From Clostridia bacterium (GTDB taxonomy: Bacteria > Bacillota > Clostridia > Christensenellales > Aristaeellaceae), in NCBI GenBank assembly GCA_017471885.1, contig JAFURI010000007.1, forward strand, positions 1 through 49,473: a DNA stretch of 49,473 nucleotides, written 5' to 3'. The notes under the pieces were generated by a model. That model was given only the letters and a program-made list of their open reading frames with translations. It did no database searches and had not been told where the DNA came from. How positions within the stretch are numbered: the stretch's first letter is position 1; each line of letters starts with the position of its first letter. Positions 1-8,521 of the stretch are shown here, piece after piece. Made by a program: the position numbers and the translations under genes.

Positions 1-1222
1 GCAGAGTGATTTGATCCGGCAGAGAATACATTATTTCGGCAAAGCCCTCATAATCACGGGCGACGTACAGCGATCCCAACCAGGCAACGACTCTGAATTG
101 CCCGTCGAACAGCTCCATCATCAGCCTCCTGGCCGGCCCGGAGGCGTTCAGGGAGATATAGTAGAATTCTCTTTCAGGAGCAATCAGGGTCAGCGTTTTT
201 TCGGCAGTAGTCTGCGTATGCAGCCAGCTGTCGTCTTCCGTCTGATATTCCCACACGCCCCACTCCTCATCGGCCAGTCCCCAGGCCTCAAGGCCGGTAA
301 AGGTACGGCTGATCCTTCCGTCCGGCAGGACGGTAACGGTCATCTCCGGCTTGACAGGCAGGGGCGCGGCCAGCGGCCACTGATCGTAAAGCCCATCCTC
401 GGGCAGGTTGAAATCAATTACGCCGGGCTGCGTGTCCGCAGGCGTTTCCTCCGGCAAACCCGTCAGCTTGAAAGACGGTTTGGAGGGATCAATCCCGGCG
501 GGGGCTTCGGTGGGCTCCCGGGATTCATCAAGCCAATGGCCATCATCCCAGGTAACTTCAGGCTGCCCCTTCTTTACGGGAACCACCCTCAGCCGGGTAA
601 CCTTTATGGCACGGGTGCGGGGATGAACGCGTTCCAGCTCCCAGTAGAGGGTTTGCTTCTTCTCCTTCACATTGGACGATGCGCTGATCAGATAGCCGTC
701 GCCGTCATGAATCAGGTAATGGTTCGTTGATTTGATGCTGTAAGACCGGTCAACACGGCTGCCGTCCAGACGAATTCTGATCGCACCGGTTTTCGTCTGC
801 AGAAATAACACATAGCAGCCGTTATCATCCTCGTAGACGCCGGTCTGTTCGATGCCTCCGAAAATGTAGTTCCAGCGAAAGCCGTCCATGTCGTAGATCT
901 GTTTGGAAATCACCACGCGAACCTGATCATCCAGAGACGGGCTCCCCTGGGGGATCACGTTGCCGCTCCACTCGCGGAAGGCTTTCTTGGGTACGCCCCA
1001 GGCCTTCAGACCGGAGATGGTGTAGGTGCGCTTGCCGGACTTTTCATCCACCTCCAGCTCCACTGTGGGGAAAGGCACGGGATCCTTTTTGAACAGGGGC
1101 TGGTAAACGGCGACGTCGGTATTCTTCGGGAAGGCATTGAGGAAGGAAGGAATCGCTGCAAAAGCCGGAAGACAGATACAGCAAAGAAGCATCGCCAGGA
1201 AAACGGCCGCTGTTTTTTTCAT
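1..1222 (-). CDS. Secreted protein with an internal repeat, function unknown (C-terminus beyond left edge)
   Basis: An open frame reads leftward from an ATG at 1222 off the window edge, giving at least 407 residues. The start follows AAGGAGAA. Residues 1-22 form a Sec signal peptide (MKK, hydrophobic core, AFA|AIP), so the mature protein is exported. Two segments resemble each other: about 53-87, containing YTISGLKAWGVP, and about 293-326, containing RTFTGLEAWGLAD. They are separated by a Pro-rich linker near 236-265, which suggests duplicated beta-rich domains. I recognise no catalytic motif or known family. It has its own promoter, so it is not obviously part of the next operon. Its role is unknown; a cell-surface or envelope protein is the most that can be inferred. 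Confidence 0.8.
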   Translation of the reverse strand, partial: MKKTAAVFLAMLLCCICLPAFAAIPSFLNAFPKNTDVAVYQPLFKKDPVPFPTVELEVDEKSGKRTYTISGLKAWGVPKKAFREWSGNVIPQGSPSLDDQVRVVISKQIYDMDGFRWNYIFGGIEQTGVYEDDNGCYVLFLQTKTGAIRIRLDGSRVDRSYSIKSTNHYLIHDGDGYLISASSNVKEKKQTLYWELERVHPRTRAIKVTRLRVVPVKKGQPEVTWDDGHWLDESREPTEAPAGIDPSKPSFKLTGLPEETPADTQPGVIDFNLPEDGLYDQWPLAAPLPVKPEMTVTVLPDGRISRTFTGLEAWGLADEEWGVWEYQTEDDSWLHTQTTAEKTLTLIAPEREFYYISLNASGPARRLMMELFDGQFRVVAWLGSLYVARDYEGFAEIMYSLPDQITL

Positions 1223-1262
1223 ACGTATTCTCCTTTCAAACGCAGAGAAATCTGATGGGACT

Positions 1263-1291
1263 ATTGTAGCAAATCAGAGGGGGATGAACAA
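1263..1291 (-). promoter_or_regulatory. Predicted promoter of the left-edge secreted protein
   Basis: On the minus strand TTGTTC (1291-1286), a 17-base spacer and TACAAT (1268-1263) are visible. The -10 is extended by TG one base upstream. It lies about 40 bases before the start at 1222. The -35 is a poor match, so this is moderate evidence. Confidence 0.45.
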
Positions 1292-1330
1292 GGCCTTGCC
1301 AGCCGGAAAAAACTCCGGCAGGCAGCGGCG

Positions 1331-1759
1331 TTACGCCGCCTCGCGCATGAACCGCTCGTAATCCTCGGGCGTAATGGCCCGGTAGGCCAGCAGCTGCTTG
1401 AGATACGCGGCGCTGCGCATGCGCTTCTTGCTTTTGATCATCCGCACCACGTCCTTCAGGGTAATGTACAGGCCGATGATGAAACCCAGCGCTGCCGCCA
1501 GGATCCCGATGGCCAGATTCTCCATCAGCGCGCCCACCAGCAGCATTACGCCGGCGGCAATCAGCGGTATGCCGATCAGCTGCCATTTCTGACCATATTT
1601 GTACCACTCCTCCCGCAGATCCGTGCGGTAGGTACGGCCGCAGCTCTTGCATTGCAGCAGCGGCGAACCGATGATCGTGGTGCCCGCAGGCACCTTCAGC
1701 AGCCGGGTGTGGCAGTTGGGACAGCTTAACACCATGTATCGCATTCTGATCGTAGCCAT
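1331..1759 (-). CDS. Small zinc-ribbon membrane protein, function unknown
   Basis: This 142-residue protein has an N-terminal zinc ribbon: CPNC at residues 13-16 and CKSC at 37-40. Two hydrophobic segments follow (about 60-80 and 82-102), then a basic C-terminal tail rich in Lys and Arg. That architecture predicts a small inner-membrane protein with a metal-binding head in the cytoplasm. The start at 1759 is set by GGAGG seven bases upstream. It begins 19 bases after the stop of the isomerase-like gene and probably shares its promoter. Such proteins are widespread in Firmicutes without a known job, and nothing here reveals the function. Confidence 0.75.
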   Translation of the reverse strand: MATIRMRYMVLSCPNCHTRLLKVPAGTTIIGSPLLQCKSCGRTYRTDLREEWYKYGQKWQLIGIPLIAAGVMLLVGALMENLAIGILAAALGFIIGLYITLKDVVRMIKSKKRMRSAAYLKQLLAYRAITPEDYERFMREAA

Positions 1760-1778
1760 GGTTCGTCCTCCGTATTGT

Positions 1779-2600
1779 TTATTTTTCCGTCATAAGGCTA
1801 TGGACGTAGTCCAGCGCCCGCTGATACGCAGCCTGATCCGGCAGATGCTCGATCAGCACGGGCATGTCCTTTTCCAGACAGGCAATGTGCTTCAGATACG
1901 CCCTGATATTGAATTCACCCGTACCCGGCTGCACCTCGTGGATCGCCACGGTGGTGCCGTTTTCCAGCAGGCAGTCCTTCAGATGGCAGGAGCGGATCCG
2001 GCTGCCCAGCAGCGTGAAGCACCGCTCCAGCAGCTCCTCCTGATGGGTATAGGTCCAGGGATCCTTCACAAAGTTCACCGCGTCCATATGCACGGCGAAG
2101 GCGGGTCGGTCGATATCCCGCAGCAGCTGTTCATACTGCTCCGGCGAGTCCGGCGGCATCCACTGCATGGGCTCCAGGGTGAAGAAGGTATGCTGCGGCT
2201 TCACCCGGTCGATCAGGTCCTGCGCCATGCGCACCACGCGCTCGTAATGCCGGGGCGTGAAATTCTCCCGGTAGCACCCGGCCCATCTCTCCCCTGCCGC
2301 GCCGGATACGTTGGCGCAGCAGCGGGCATGCACATACTCCGCCAGCTCCAGCTGATGCACGCACTTCTCCATCGCCTGACGAGCTGTCTCCGGATCCGGA
2401 TGGAAGGGCGAGTTCCACACGCCCACCTCGGCAAGCAGGATATCATGCGCCCTCGCCGCCTCGATATAGCTGTCAATCAGCTTCACCTCCGCCTGATAAT
2501 TGACGGGGAAGCAGGCCGCGGCAGCGCCCATCATCCGTACCTTTTCTGCCCAGTCCTCAGGGCTGATGTGGGCAGGCGTATAATTCAGACCGATGCGCAT
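1779..2600 (-). CDS. Sugar phosphate isomerase/epimerase-like TIM-barrel protein
   Basis: This protein of about 273 residues has the AP-endonuclease-2/xylose-isomerase-like TIM-barrel fold. The expected divalent-metal ligands are visible: Glu143 in TLEP, Asp173 in HMDAVN, His206 in CHLKD and Glu251 in LIEH. Members isomerise or epimerise keto sugars, inositols or hydroxypyruvate; the substrate cannot be told. I chose the ATG at 2600 because GAGGTG and GGAG precede it and it lies about 45 bases below a strong promoter. An ATG at 2627 would add nine residues but has no ribosome site. Its neighbours are a co-transcribed zinc-ribbon protein and a divergent AraC regulator that may control it. Confidence 0.8.
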   Translation of the reverse strand: MRIGLNYTPAHISPEDWAEKVRMMGAAAACFPVNYQAEVKLIDSYIEAARAHDILLAEVGVWNSPFHPDPETARQAMEKCVHQLELAEYVHARCCANVSGAAGERWAGCYRENFTPRHYERVVRMAQDLIDRVKPQHTFFTLEPMQWMPPDSPEQYEQLLRDIDRPAFAVHMDAVNFVKDPWTYTHQEELLERCFTLLGSRIRSCHLKDCLLENGTTVAIHEVQPGTGEFNIRAYLKHIACLEKDMPVLIEHLPDQAAYQRALDYVHSLMTEK

Positions 2601-2651
2601 TCTCCGGCACCTCACTTCATATTGCATTTTGAACGCTTGGGTATTACACTG

Positions 2652-2680
2652 ATTATAACATTCCTGTTTTTTCCTGTAAA
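2652..2680 (-). promoter_or_regulatory. Strong sigma-A promoter for the isomerase-like gene
   Basis: TTTACA (2680-2675), exactly 17 bases, then a perfect TATAAT (2657-2652) on the minus strand. It lies in the divergent region shared with the AraC regulator at 2760, so autoregulation or control by that protein is plausible. Confidence 0.75.
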
Positions 2681-2759
2681 GCTCGCAAACCGAATCAAGC
2701 GCAATTTGGCGCTGAATGCTATCCTGTATTCAGAAACAGACGAAGGGAGCGTACCTTCC

Positions 2760-3728
2760 ATGAGCGAATGGCGTCGGCAGATTCAGCGAATCATTGATGA
2801 AATCGACCGGGGTATCCTCTCCGGCAACAGCAGCGAGCTGACCCTGCAAAGCCTTTCCGCACGTCTGGGATACTCTGCGTATCATTTCTCCCGCCGCTTC
2901 CGGGAGTATTCCGGCATGCAGCTGCGGGATTACCTTCGCTACCGCCGGCTGGCGCTGGCGCTGCGGGAGCTGCGGGACACGGACAGAGGCATTCTGGAAA
3001 TAGCGCTGGATTACGGTTTTTCCTCCCACGAGGCATTTACGCGGGCCTTCCGCGAGGCCTACGGCCTGACGCCCAGCGACTACCGGCTGCATCCCGTGCC
3101 GCTGGCTCTGCGCACCATTCTCCGCCCTTTCGACTGTTATCTTGCCGAACATACGGAAAGGAGCGATTCCATGCCTGCCAGCGAAGTCAAAACCTACTTT
3201 GTCACCATCCCCGCCCACCGTTTTCTGCATATACGCAACTATGAGAGCATCGGCTACTGGGACTTCTGGCAAAAGCAGAGCCTCATCCCCGGTCAGGACT
3301 GCGAAACCATCTGCGGCCTGCTGGAGAGCATCCCCGGCAAGCTGGACGATCTGGGCGGCAAAGAAAACGACAGCGGCAGCGGTCAGGTGATGGCCTTTCT
3401 GAACGACCCGGCGGGACGCATCTGCAGCTGGGGCATCCCCCTGGCCGAGTGCTACGGCGTGCGCCTCCCCGCAGACTATGACGGCCCCGTGCCCCCGCAG
3501 ATGCTGCTGATGGACGTGCCGGAGGGCGAATACGTCGTCTTTGAACACGGCCCCTTCGATTACGAAACGCAAAACGGCGCCGTGGAGCGGAAAATTGAGG
3601 CCGCCATGGCCGCCTTCGACTACGCCGCCTCCAGCTATCGGCTGGATACGGCTCCGGGGCGGATCTTCTACTTCCATCACGACTGCAAGCGGTACTGGAA
3701 ATACGTTCGCCCCGTGTGCAGAAAATAA
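2760..3728 (+). CDS. AraC-family regulator with GyrI-like effector-binding domain
   Basis: This 322-residue regulator carries its DNA-binding domain first. Two AraC helix-turn-helix motifs occupy about residues 8-108: LSARLGYSAYHFSRRFRE, then IALDYGFSSHEAFTRAFRE. A C-terminal domain (about 137-322) resembles the GyrI/Rob-type small-molecule-binding fold, with the typical end GRIFYFHHDCKRY. The order matches the Rob-like group of AraC proteins, which sense hydrophobic or cationic ligands rather than sugars. The start at 2760 follows GGGAG. It is transcribed away from the isomerase-like gene and converges on the nucleoside hydrolase. The regulated target is unknown; the divergent isomerase/zinc-ribbon pair is the simplest guess. 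Confidence 0.85.
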   Translation: MSEWRRQIQRIIDEIDRGILSGNSSELTLQSLSARLGYSAYHFSRRFREYSGMQLRDYLRYRRLALALRELRDTDRGILEIALDYGFSSHEAFTRAFREAYGLTPSDYRLHPVPLALRTILRPFDCYLAEHTERSDSMPASEVKTYFVTIPAHRFLHIRNYESIGYWDFWQKQSLIPGQDCETICGLLESIPGKLDDLGGKENDSGSGQVMAFLNDPAGRICSWGIPLAECYGVRLPADYDGPVPPQMLLMDVPEGEYVVFEHGPFDYETQNGAVERKIEAAMAAFDYAASSYRLDTAPGRIFYFHHDCKRYWKYVRPVCRK

Positions 3729-3765
3729 ACAAGCAGCGTCCGGAGATCAAAACTCCGGACGCTGC
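3726..3765 (-). terminator. Terminator of the GH43-GH78-nucleoside hydrolase operon
   Basis: A perfect 13-base-pair stem (3733-3745 with 3753-3765) has a 7-base loop. On the minus strand it is followed by TTGTTTATTTT, a T-rich tail, directly after the nucleoside hydrolase stop. It also overlaps the end of the AraC gene and may stop that transcript, though the plus-strand side lacks a T-run. Confidence 0.75.
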
Positions 3766-3770
3766 GCTGC

Positions 3771-4700
3771 TTATCCGTGATATTTGCCGCCGTGCCGCTG
3801 ATGGAACAGCGCCAGTTTGGCGTACATGTCCTCCAGAATCAACCTGCTGTCCACCTTGCGGTACACGCGGATGGGGCGGTTGCGCACGTCCGGCACATAG
3901 CCGCCCTCGCTGAGCACGGTAGGAGCCTGCACCCAGTCGAACTCAAAGCGGTGCTCGTAGAGGATCAGGCCGATGGTGGGGTTGTCGCCCAGCACCCAGC
4001 TTTCACCGGTGCGGAAGTCGCTCTTGCGGGGGCCGGGCTCATTGGCGTGCTCGTCCAGCTGATCGCACAGGTACTCGCCGATTTCGCCGCAAGGGCGCAC
4101 CCGGTACTCCAGCTCCGCCAGAGATACGGCCATCATCTCGTAAACATTCTTGGGCACCTGCCACACCGGCACCTTGGAGCGGAACACCACGTTCACCGCA
4201 TCAATATCGTTATCCTGATTGAACTCGATGCCGCCGTGGGGATAGGGGCCGCCGCCGATCCAGATGACGGTGCAGCGGCCGGCAATGCGGGGCTCCAGCA
4301 TCAGCGCACAGGCCATATCGGTCAGCGGGCCGAGGAAGGTAATGTACAGCGGACGGGGATCATCCTTCATGGCCTCGCGGATGATCAGCTGCGCGCCCTC
4401 GGAATCAATGGGCTGCTTGTCCTTTCCGATGGCGTGGGGGGCGCCGTGGTAGAGCATGCCGGTCTTGTCAAAGCCCATCTTGTCGAAGATGGTCTCAAGC
4501 TCCCTATAGCTGCGCTCCATGGCGTCCGCATGGCGGGTGCCGTAATGGGCGGCAATGAAGCCTACGTTGTCCACCTTGGGAGACAGAAGGGTCTGCACGA
4601 TGGCGAACTGATCGTCAGCCTCGTTCTTCGCGTCGGTATTGGTGATCAGACGGATCTGCTTCTCCGCAGGGACGTGGAATTTGTAATCGCTGTAGATCAT
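3771..4700 (-). CDS. Nucleoside hydrolase-like protein in a glycosidase operon
   Basis: This 309-residue protein belongs to the inosine-uridine nucleoside hydrolase superfamily, whose known members cleave N-ribosides using a bound Ca2+. The N-terminal metal motif is a variant: NTDAKNEADD at residues 21-30 replaces the usual DTDPGxDD. An Asn stands at the first Asp and the loop is two residues longer. The substrate loop EFNQDNDIDAV keeps the conserved Asn. There is no signal peptide, so it is cytoplasmic. AAGGAG precedes the start. It is the last gene after GH43 and GH78 (33-base gap), which makes nucleoside salvage a doubtful role; a furanoside or modified sugar substrate is possible but unproven. 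Confidence 0.8.
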   Translation of the reverse strand: MIYSDYKFHVPAEKQIRLITNTDAKNEADDQFAIVQTLLSPKVDNVGFIAAHYGTRHADAMERSYRELETIFDKMGFDKTGMLYHGAPHAIGKDKQPIDSEGAQLIIREAMKDDPRPLYITFLGPLTDMACALMLEPRIAGRCTVIWIGGGPYPHGGIEFNQDNDIDAVNVVFRSKVPVWQVPKNVYEMMAVSLAELEYRVRPCGEIGEYLCDQLDEHANEPGPRKSDFRTGESWVLGDNPTIGLILYEHRFEFDWVQAPTVLSEGGYVPDVRNRPIRVYRKVDSRLILEDMYAKLALFHQRHGGKYHG

Positions 4701-4733
4701 CGTTTGCGTCTCCTTTCATATCAGACGGCTGAA

Positions 4734-7484
4734 TCAGAGCTTCTCCAGATCCTGCCTGAGGGCTTCGATCTGCTCCAGGGTGGCTTCGGCAAAGGGCGAC
4801 TGCAGCAGCTGCTCCACCGTGTGCAGCTCTTTGTGGAAAGCAATGCGCTCAATGGGACGGCTGAAATGCTTGTCCACCATGGCCTGACCCTCGGGGCAGG
4901 CGATCAGCTCCCGCCAGTTGGTCAGCAGGCTGAAGGGATGAGCCGCAGGCATCTGCAGGTCAAAATGGTACGCGCCCGCCTCAAGCGTCCGCTCGCCGGA
5001 GCCGTCGGGCGGGATCAGCTTCGCCGCCGTGCCGAAGGGCACGGTCACGTCCAGCGACAGGGTGTTTTCACCCTTCCACCGCCATGCGGTGCTGATCAGA
5101 CCGTGGGGCGTGAGCACCTGCGCCCTGCAGGCCTTCACCGCCCGCTCCGGACGGGGACGGAGGATAGCCCGGCGGAAGCCCGGCGCGTCCTCCGCAGGCT
5201 CCACGCCGCCCATGCAGCGATACATCCATGCCGCCACAGAGCCGTAGGTGTAGTGGTTGAGGGAATTCATGCCGTCGCGGTTCATGCTGCCGTCGGGCTC
5301 AATGGAGTTCCACCGCTCCCAGATGGTGGTCGCCCCGCGATCCACCGCGTACAGCCAGCCGGGATACTCCCTGCGCAGCAGCAGCCTGTAGGCCACGTCG
5401 TTGCTGCCGCCCTCCGTCAGCGCGGGCAGGAGCCAGGGCGTGCCCACAAAGCCGGTCTGCAGCAGGCCGCCGTCCTCGGCGATTTTTCTGCGCAAATCCC
5501 CCGCCACGCGTTCCCGCGCACCGTCGGGATACAGGCCCAGATACAGGGCCATCACGTAACCGGTCTGGGTGGATACCGCCAGACGGCCGGTCGGAGTATA
5601 GTACTCCTGCAGGAAGTCGCTGCGGATCCGCTCCGTCAGCGCAGCATACTTCTCCGCATCCTCCTCAAGCCCCAGGATTCCGGCGCTGCGGGCCACGATA
5701 TCCGCAGAGTAATAGTAGTAGGCGGTGGCGATATAGGTGCGGTCGGTGCCGCCGTGGACGTTGTCGCCGTCCAGGGCCAGCCAGTCGCCGTACTGGGCGC
5801 TGCTGGACCACAGTCCGCCGCTGTGAGCCTTCTCATTCTGCCGGGTGATGTAATCCACCCAGGCCTTCATGCTGCGGTACTGCACCTTGAGCACGCTGGG
5901 ATCGCCGCTGTGCAGGTACACCTGCCAGGGGATCACCGTGGCGGAATCGCCCCAGACCGCCGCGCCTGCCACGTCGTCAAAGAAGCCGGGAACCACGCAG
6001 GGGGGCTGACCGTCGTACTTGGTCTGCTCCACGGAGAGATCGTACATGAACTTGCGGAAGAAGGCCGCCGCATCCATGTTGAACATGGCGGTGTCGCAGA
6101 AGATCTGCGCATCGCCCGTCCAGCCCATGCGTTCGTCACGCTGGGGGCAGTCCGTGGGTACGTCAATGAAATTGCCCTTCTGGCTCCAAAGCGCGTTCTC
6201 GAACAGGCGATTGATCATGGGGTCAGAGGTCTCCACCCAGCCGGTGCGCTCCATATCGGAATAGATGACGCAGGCCTCGAAGTCGGCAGGATCAAATTCG
6301 CCCTGCCAGCCCTCCACCTTCACATACCGGAAGCCGAAGTAGGTGAACCGGGGCTGCACCAGCCGCTCCTCCCCGTCGGACACATAGGCGAAGGTCGCCT
6401 TGGCCGTACGCAGGTTGCCCTGATACAGGTCGCCCTCCCGCACCAGCTCGCCGTGAAGCAGCCGGATCTCCGTGCCCTTCGGCGCACGGCAGCGGAAGCG
6501 TACCCAGCCGGCCATGTTCTGGCCCGCGTCCAGAATCAGGGGATCCGTGCTGACCACCGTGAGGGGCCGGGTCTCCTGAATGCGGATATACGGGCTCAGA
6601 CGGGGCAGCAGATCCTTCATGCGGATGCAGTCCGTGGGGACGGCATACTGCGCCTCGCCGGGCTGCACGTTCATATCGATGGTTTCGCCGTCGTAGATGC
6701 CATCCATCAGGATGGGGCTGCGGGTCACCTGCCAGCTTTCATCCGTGCCGATGACGGTCTCCGTGCCGCCGGAGCAGAGCAGATGCAGCTCCGCCAGCAG
6801 GCCGTAGCGCCTGTCCTTGCGGGCCATGATCTTCCGCGTGCCGTAGCGACCCTTGAGCCAGCCGTCGCCCAGCCAGATCTCCAGGGTGTTTTCACCCGCC
6901 GTAACCTGCAGGGCCATGGTCTGGTACTGGTGCCACATGTCGTAGGCATGCAGGCCGGGCAGGAGCACCTCGTAGCCCACCTTTTTTCCGTTGAGGTAAA
7001 CCTCGTACAGGCCCAGGCCGATCACGTACAGCCGGGCTTCGCAGGCTTCATCCGCGGTGAAGCGGCGGGTAAAGACGGGATGCACGTCCCCGCCCATGGG
7101 CGAGGTGACGGGCTTGCCCGCCCATGCTTCGCCCACAGCCTTGGCGGTCTCGAACCACGTCCAGCCGCTCCAGGCCTCCTCCCCCGCGTCGGTCAGGACG
7201 TACACGCGCCACCAGTAGCGCGTGCGGGGCTGCAGATCATAATCCAGCTGCCACGCGGCGTTGTCAATGCCCGATATCAGCCGACCGTCGCCGTCGTATA
7301 CATTTTCCACAAGTCCGGTATCCAGTACCGCCGCCTCCTCCGAAGGCGACACGGCCAGCTGAATCCGCGCGGCCTGTTGGCGGAGACCCTGCGCATCCTC
7401 CACCGTGTAGGAGAACACCGTCACCCGCGTATCAAAGCCCAGAGGCTCCGTCAGATGATTGGTTTTCATACGGGTAATGCGCAT
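4734..7484 (-). CDS. GH78 alpha-L-rhamnosidase
   Basis: This 916-residue cytoplasmic enzyme (no signal peptide) matches bacterial alpha-L-rhamnosidases, which remove L-rhamnose from rhamnogalacturonan, saponins or flavonoid glycosides. N-terminal beta-sandwich domains precede an (alpha/alpha)6 barrel. The family signature DVPTDCPQRDERMGWTGD carries the acid cluster, and TTIWERWNS later supplies the second glutamate that family knowledge assigns to catalysis. The C-terminal NHYTYGSVAAWMYR motif is also typical. I start it at the ATG at 7484, eight bases after AAGGAG; a GTG at 7493 overlaps that site. It lies 24 bases after GH43 and 33 before the nucleoside hydrolase-like gene, so all three are probably one transcript. 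Confidence 0.92.
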   Translation of the reverse strand: MRITRMKTNHLTEPLGFDTRVTVFSYTVEDAQGLRQQAARIQLAVSPSEEAAVLDTGLVENVYDGDGRLISGIDNAAWQLDYDLQPRTRYWWRVYVLTDAGEEAWSGWTWFETAKAVGEAWAGKPVTSPMGGDVHPVFTRRFTADEACEARLYVIGLGLYEVYLNGKKVGYEVLLPGLHAYDMWHQYQTMALQVTAGENTLEIWLGDGWLKGRYGTRKIMARKDRRYGLLAELHLLCSGGTETVIGTDESWQVTRSPILMDGIYDGETIDMNVQPGEAQYAVPTDCIRMKDLLPRLSPYIRIQETRPLTVVSTDPLILDAGQNMAGWVRFRCRAPKGTEIRLLHGELVREGDLYQGNLRTAKATFAYVSDGEERLVQPRFTYFGFRYVKVEGWQGEFDPADFEACVIYSDMERTGWVETSDPMINRLFENALWSQKGNFIDVPTDCPQRDERMGWTGDAQIFCDTAMFNMDAAAFFRKFMYDLSVEQTKYDGQPPCVVPGFFDDVAGAAVWGDSATVIPWQVYLHSGDPSVLKVQYRSMKAWVDYITRQNEKAHSGGLWSSSAQYGDWLALDGDNVHGGTDRTYIATAYYYYSADIVARSAGILGLEEDAEKYAALTERIRSDFLQEYYTPTGRLAVSTQTGYVMALYLGLYPDGARERVAGDLRRKIAEDGGLLQTGFVGTPWLLPALTEGGSNDVAYRLLLRREYPGWLYAVDRGATTIWERWNSIEPDGSMNRDGMNSLNHYTYGSVAAWMYRCMGGVEPAEDAPGFRRAILRPRPERAVKACRAQVLTPHGLISTAWRWKGENTLSLDVTVPFGTAAKLIPPDGSGERTLEAGAYHFDLQMPAAHPFSLLTNWRELIACPEGQAMVDKHFSRPIERIAFHKELHTVEQLLQSPFAEATLEQIEALRQDLEKL

Positions 7485-7508
7485 GCATATCACTCCTTGC
7501 GTATCAGT

Positions 7509-8453
7509 TTACCAGCCGATGATCCGACCCCAGTCGTGATTCTTCATCCGCTCGTATTCCTCCGGGGTAATGGTCAGGATGGTGCCGTGCTTGAAGCCGT
7601 ATGGGAAGCTGAATTCCTCGTCCGCCCGGCGGAAATTGCCGCTGGCCAGAGAATCCGCCACAAAGGGGATATAGCCCTGCCCTGCGCCGCTGGCTCCATA
7701 GTAGTCAAGGAACAGACACCAGCGCCCGTCCTCCAGCTTCACGGCCGTGGGGGCCTCGTGCTTGCCCTCCTCCACCTGATTCATGCTGATATCAAACTGC
7801 TCCACCCGCTCGTAGGGGCCGTCCAGCGAGCGGGATTTCATCAGAATGCAGTGGGGCGAGCTTTTGAGGAACATGTAGTACCAGCCGTCCTCCTCATAGA
7901 TGGCGGAATCAATGACCTCGCCGTCGGGATGCTCGTAGAGGAGCTTCGGCTTGGAATACTGCTTGAAGTCCTTCGTATGGGCGCACCAGATAGCCTGCCT
8001 GTAATCAAGGGATTTATGGGGCGAGGACCAGTGCACCACATAGTCCTGCGTTTCCCCGCACCAGATGATATCCGGCGCCCACAGGCAGCCGAAATCCTCG
8101 TCGCCGATCTCCACCAGCCGCTGCTCCGACCAGTTGATCAGATCATCCGACTCCCACAGGGACAGGCACTTGCTGCCGTTATGGCTGGCCCAGTGCCAGA
8201 AGTTCTGGCACCGCTGACGCATGGTGTAGGCAAGGCTCAGGTCGGTAGCCAGAATGTAAAAGCGGCCGTCCAGCTTTGAGCGGGTAATGGTAAAGTCTCG
8301 CACGCCCTTCATGCCGTAATAGGCCCACAGCACCGGGTGGCCGTCGTTAAGCTGCTCCCAGTGGAAGCCATCCCGGCTCAGGGCAAAGCGCAGCTGCTCT
8401 CCCTCAGGAGTGGAAATCTCGCGGAAATGAGCAAAGAGATAAGCCTGCTTCAT
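7509..8453 (-). CDS. GH43-family glycosidase (arabinofuranosidase/xylosidase type), cytoplasmic
   Basis: This 314-residue five-bladed propeller enzyme has the GH43 catalytic triad in order: Asp53 in GVRDFTITRS (probable base), Asp182 in VIDSAIYEEDG (pKa modulator) and Glu233 in GKHEAPTAV (acid). The Pro that usually follows Asp53 is Phe here. GH43 members release L-arabinofuranose, D-xylose or galactose from arabinan, arabinoxylan or galactan fragments. No signal peptide is present, so it acts on imported oligosaccharides. GGAGGAGG precedes the ATG at 8453. It is the first gene of an operon with GH78 and the nucleoside hydrolase-like gene, and is divergent from GH51. The exact substrate is not readable from sequence. 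Confidence 0.85.
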   Translation of the reverse strand: MKQAYLFAHFREISTPEGEQLRFALSRDGFHWEQLNDGHPVLWAYYGMKGVRDFTITRSKLDGRFYILATDLSLAYTMRQRCQNFWHWASHNGSKCLSLWESDDLINWSEQRLVEIGDEDFGCLWAPDIIWCGETQDYVVHWSSPHKSLDYRQAIWCAHTKDFKQYSKPKLLYEHPDGEVIDSAIYEEDGWYYMFLKSSPHCILMKSRSLDGPYERVEQFDISMNQVEEGKHEAPTAVKLEDGRWCLFLDYYGASGAGQGYIPFVADSLASGNFRRADEEFSFPYGFKHGTILTITPEEYERMKNHDWGRIIGW

Positions 8454-8492
8454 CGGAGTAACCTCCTCCATATGTACTTGTATTCTGCCGCC

Positions 8493-8521
8493 ATTATAGC
8501 ATAGAAACGACCGGATGAAAA
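8493..8521 (-). promoter_or_regulatory. Predicted promoter of the GH43-GH78 operon
   Basis: Minus strand: TTTTCA (8521-8516), 17 bases, TATAAT (8498-8493), with an extended -10 TG (TGCTATAAT). The -35 half overlaps the left arm of the palindrome at 8511-8534, so a protein bound there would affect initiation. Confidence 0.6.

Noticed and set aside
1298..1323. Hairpin after the zinc-ribbon gene as a terminator
   Set aside because: Only a 6-bp stem with a mismatched extension, and no T-run after it on the minus strand.
2698..2713. AGCGC...GCGCT inverted repeat before the AraC gene as an operator or promoter
   Set aside because: Arms of 5 bases are too short to be convincing, and I could not find a well-spaced plus-strand -35/-10 pair here.
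3777..8279. A 1500-codon open frame on the plus strand
   Set aside because: It runs antisense to the nucleoside hydrolase, GH78 and GH43 genes, lacks a ribosome site and has an Ala/Gly/His/Gln-rich composition caused by the complementary codon bias.
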